Assembly (NCBI GenBank): GCA_035048495.1
Contig: CM068547.1
Location: 30,077,913 to 30,141,912, forward strand
Length of the DNA: 64,000 nt
Origin: Euptelea pleiosperma
Lineage: Eukaryota; Streptophyta; Magnoliopsida; Ranunculales; Eupteleaceae
Direction of reading: 5' to 3'
Shown here: positions 61,793 to 64,000 of the stretch, piece by piece
Numbering within the stretch: position 1 is the stretch's first letter
Layout of the letters: every line of letters starts with the position of its first letter
Notes under the pieces: generated by a model
Database searches by the model: none
Told to the model about the DNA's origin: nothing
What the model saw: only the letters and a program-made list of their open reading frames with translations
Position numbers and translations under genes: made by a program

Positions 61793-62970
61793 GCTCTTCA
61801 TTCCTTCTTGATTTCCATTCTTATTCTTAGTGGAGGTATATTTTTTATTTTTCTTTATTTTTTATTATTTTGATTTTAAAGAATAAAAAATTGAAAAATT
61901 TTAGAAAAATCAAAAGATTCATTGTTAAGAAGAATGTTAAAGTTGTTAATTATTGTACATCTTGATGATCAATAATTTTTTATAACATTCAAGAAACCAG
62001 GACTTAACATTTGTAAAGTTTTGCTAATCTTAGTATTATATCTCTTGATTATTATGATTGGTCAACTCTACTAGTTTGCATTTGGTGATTATTGATAAAG
62101 TATATCTGATATCATTTCACATGCACACTAATTCTTATTGGTGAGTACGGATCTAATAGAGGTGTGATATCTTGTATTATTGGAATTAGAAATAAACCTC
62201 TACTAACTATAACTTCAAGTTAATAGTGTTTCTACCTTTAGTTGATTTCGAAACTCCACTATAATTGACTGTTGGCTTCCCGATGTGAGAGTTCATATAG
62301 GAAAGAGCTACCTCCAAAAATTAGTGTGAAAGCCATCTGTATAACCATGTTTGAAATAGTAATCTGACTCTTATTGCTGTAGGAAAGGGCTACCTACGGG
62401 GAGTGTGAAAGCTACCACATAATAAATAAATAAAAAAGGGGGGGCGAAGAGACAGCCAATTTGTTAGAAAGAAAAATTCTTATCCATTAGCAAACTACCC
62501 TTATACAAGAGCGTTTGTGAGTGCCTTAATAGCTCTAATGATGATTTTATGGTCAGATACAGGATACCTCTAGATTCTGATTCTTATGAGAAGTTATTAC
62601 TGAAATCTATCATGTACTACAGATAAAATCAGATCACTTACACTTGATGATATTAATGTTGATATTTGAATCTATGATTACTAGTGGTTTGTGACTTGCA
62701 CTAATTTTTAAAGAGTTGATATTTCTTGTGAAACAAAATTGAACTAATGTGGTTAGTTAATTTTTTTAAATAACTCAAATTTTAGTACCTATCAAGATTG
62801 ATTCATGAATTGAAATTTAACATTTTCTTTTAATATTATTTAGATCTCTTATCTTTTTTTGAGCTATTTAAAAATGGTATTTGATGTGAAAAGATTTGAT
62901 TGGGGACTTGGAAATTGAGCCTATTATTTCAAAATAAAAAAAATAAAATTTATTTTGTAATTTTTTCTAG
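61793..62970. other. AT-rich retroelement interior without recognised gene
   Basis: About 1.2 kb. It contains two related blocks with AGGAAAG(A/G)GCTACCT and GTGTGAAAGC (near 62300 and 62385), followed by a G-tract (about 62439-62445). No pol motif on either strand. Confidence 0.5.
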
Positions 62971-62974
62971 TCTG

Positions 62975-63172
62975 AGTCCAATCGATTGGGCTTTACAGGC
63001 CAATCGATTGGACATTTTCAATCGATTGCGGTACACAGACCAATCGATCAGACTTTATCCAATTGATTGGCCACTTAACCCAATCGATTGGACAGTGCGG
63101 ATCTCATTTTTATGGGTCATTTTTTACTCCAATCGATCCCTCTGCCTCTCAAACTTCTCCCAATCGATTGTA
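62975..63172 (+). promoter_or_regulatory. CCAATCGATTGG palindrome cluster upstream of the terminal ORF
   Basis: About eight full or partial copies of the 12-bp palindrome occur in 200 bp, as in the U3 part of the Copia LTRs (35044-35300 and 44320-44565). The surrounding sequence differs from those LTRs, so this is a separate cluster. It lies 150 nt upstream of the next ORF. A promoter role is inferred. Confidence 0.45.
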
Positions 63173-63317
63173 GGTGCCCGATCTACTATTCCATTAGACT
63201 TTCGTGGTAAGTTTCTCTTGATTTGTACAATTTCTCACTTCATCCTCTTCGTTATTTTGAGTGAGATTTTTTGTTCAAAATGGGATTTTCTGGTATTTAC
63301 TTCCTATTCTTGTCTTT

Positions 63318-64000
63318 ATGACCGAAAATCCCAAACATCGGAGGACCATTGCTCGCTCCGACGATGAAAGTGATGATGATGAACCTCTTGTGCTTCGAAG
63401 TCAATCTCGTGCCAAATGAGGAGGAAGATCGTTCACCTCTAGACATCCTGATAGAGGAGAATCATCTAGAAGAACTAGGAGCGCTCGATCTGGTCCTATA
63501 GAGGTTCTTAAGGTGAGTGCTCTTATTTCTCCTTTTCTATCTTCTTTAGCTAGGGACCGTTTTGAGCACTTCAATATTCATAAATTTTCTACCGAGAGAG
63601 TGGTTGAGTTTGGCTCAATCATAGGATCCTTTGTTCATTCTATTTTCACTTCTAGGCAGTAGATTCCTGGTATGAGCCTGAACATGTCATACTATCCTAT
63701 TTTGGTCAGACTTTTCTATGCCAACATGCATTCCATTAAGTGCGATGACAAAGATCAGTTATCGTTTGAGACTTATGTCTGTGGGGTTCATTTGACTATT
63801 ACCCCTGATCTGATTTCTACCTTGTTGAGCATTCCTTGTCCTACTATTCCTCTTGAGTATCTTCCTAGGACTAGGGAGTTGTCGACTGATAGAGTTCTCC
63901 TAACTGAGATTCTCATTGGTCAGACCTTAGATTGGAGATCATATATTCAACTTATATCTCTTCTGCCTGATTATCTTTTGCTGCACCTAATTTGTAGGTA
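63318..64000 (+). pseudogene. Retroelement-associated ORF, putative plant transposon protein type, runs off window
   Basis: One plus-strand frame can be read from ATG at 63318 to the window end. It starts with a charged, low-complexity head (RSDDESDDDEPLVLRSQSR). It continues FNIHKFSTERVVEFGSIIGS and then LVRLFYANMHSIKCDD, GVHLTITPDLISTLLSIP and PLEYLPRTRELSTDRVLL. The FYANM block followed by a V-x-G segment and a D-x-I-x-x-L-L-x-I-P segment is typical of the 'putative plant transposon protein' domain found in LTR-element extra ORFs. Two stops break it: TGA after SRAK (about 63417, probably from CGA) and TAG after FTSRQ (about 63660). The C-terminus lies beyond 64000. Its relation to the Copia element upstream is unclear. 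Confidence 0.55.

Overview
This is nuclear DNA of a flowering plant, rich in transposable elements. The evidence is intron-split genes of the neprosin (DUF239) family with canonical GT/AG introns, several plant-type LTR retrotransposons nested in one another, and no bacterial gene organisation. I cannot resolve the species. I saw no rRNA or tRNA gene and no CRISPR array.

Positions 1-13.4 kb hold a tandem pair of neprosin-like genes on the minus strand. The first (exons at 548-4922) has an open frame and canonical splice sites throughout; its last exon lies off the left edge. The second (6234-13310) has the same exon plan, but frameshifts and damaged splice sites make it a pseudogene. The introns carry foldback (palindromic) repeats and small DNA-transposon-like elements.

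Positions 15.1-35.7 kb hold a Ty3/gypsy element of the Tat type. It has an LTR with a G-box cluster and a TATA box, a tRNA-Asp-like primer site, gag, protease, reverse transcriptase, two successive RNase H domains, an integrase and a spliced antisense extra ORF. Its protease/RT junction and its integrase are each interrupted by a solo LTR of one long-LTR family (called family L here), and the first of these contains another solo LTR in the opposite orientation. The Tat 3' LTR is missing, and the element appears fused to pieces of a minus-strand Copia element (15.1-15.7 kb and 34.3-35.65 kb).

Positions 34.3-45.3 kb form a large inverted duplication: two arms of about 2.45 kb around a spacer of about 6 kb. 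The arms contain a Copia LTR plus the same flanking DNA. The spacer holds family L remnants and unclassified LTR-like DNA.

Positions 44-62 kb hold a plus-strand Copia element of Sirevirus-like character. Its 5' LTR is broken by a family L solo LTR. Its gag is broken by a complete two-LTR family L element of 11.2 kb (50128-61350). That element has no recognisable pol genes but carries a decayed ORF for a Q/Y/N-rich protein that I do not recognise. It is the best candidate here for an undescribed element family. The last kilobase starts another retroelement-associated ORF (plant-transposon-protein type) with two stop codons, running off the right edge.

Nesting order, inferred from target-site duplications: Copia and Tat elements first, then family L insertions into them, then family L into family L. 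The neprosin gene at 548-4922 is the only plausible functional host gene.
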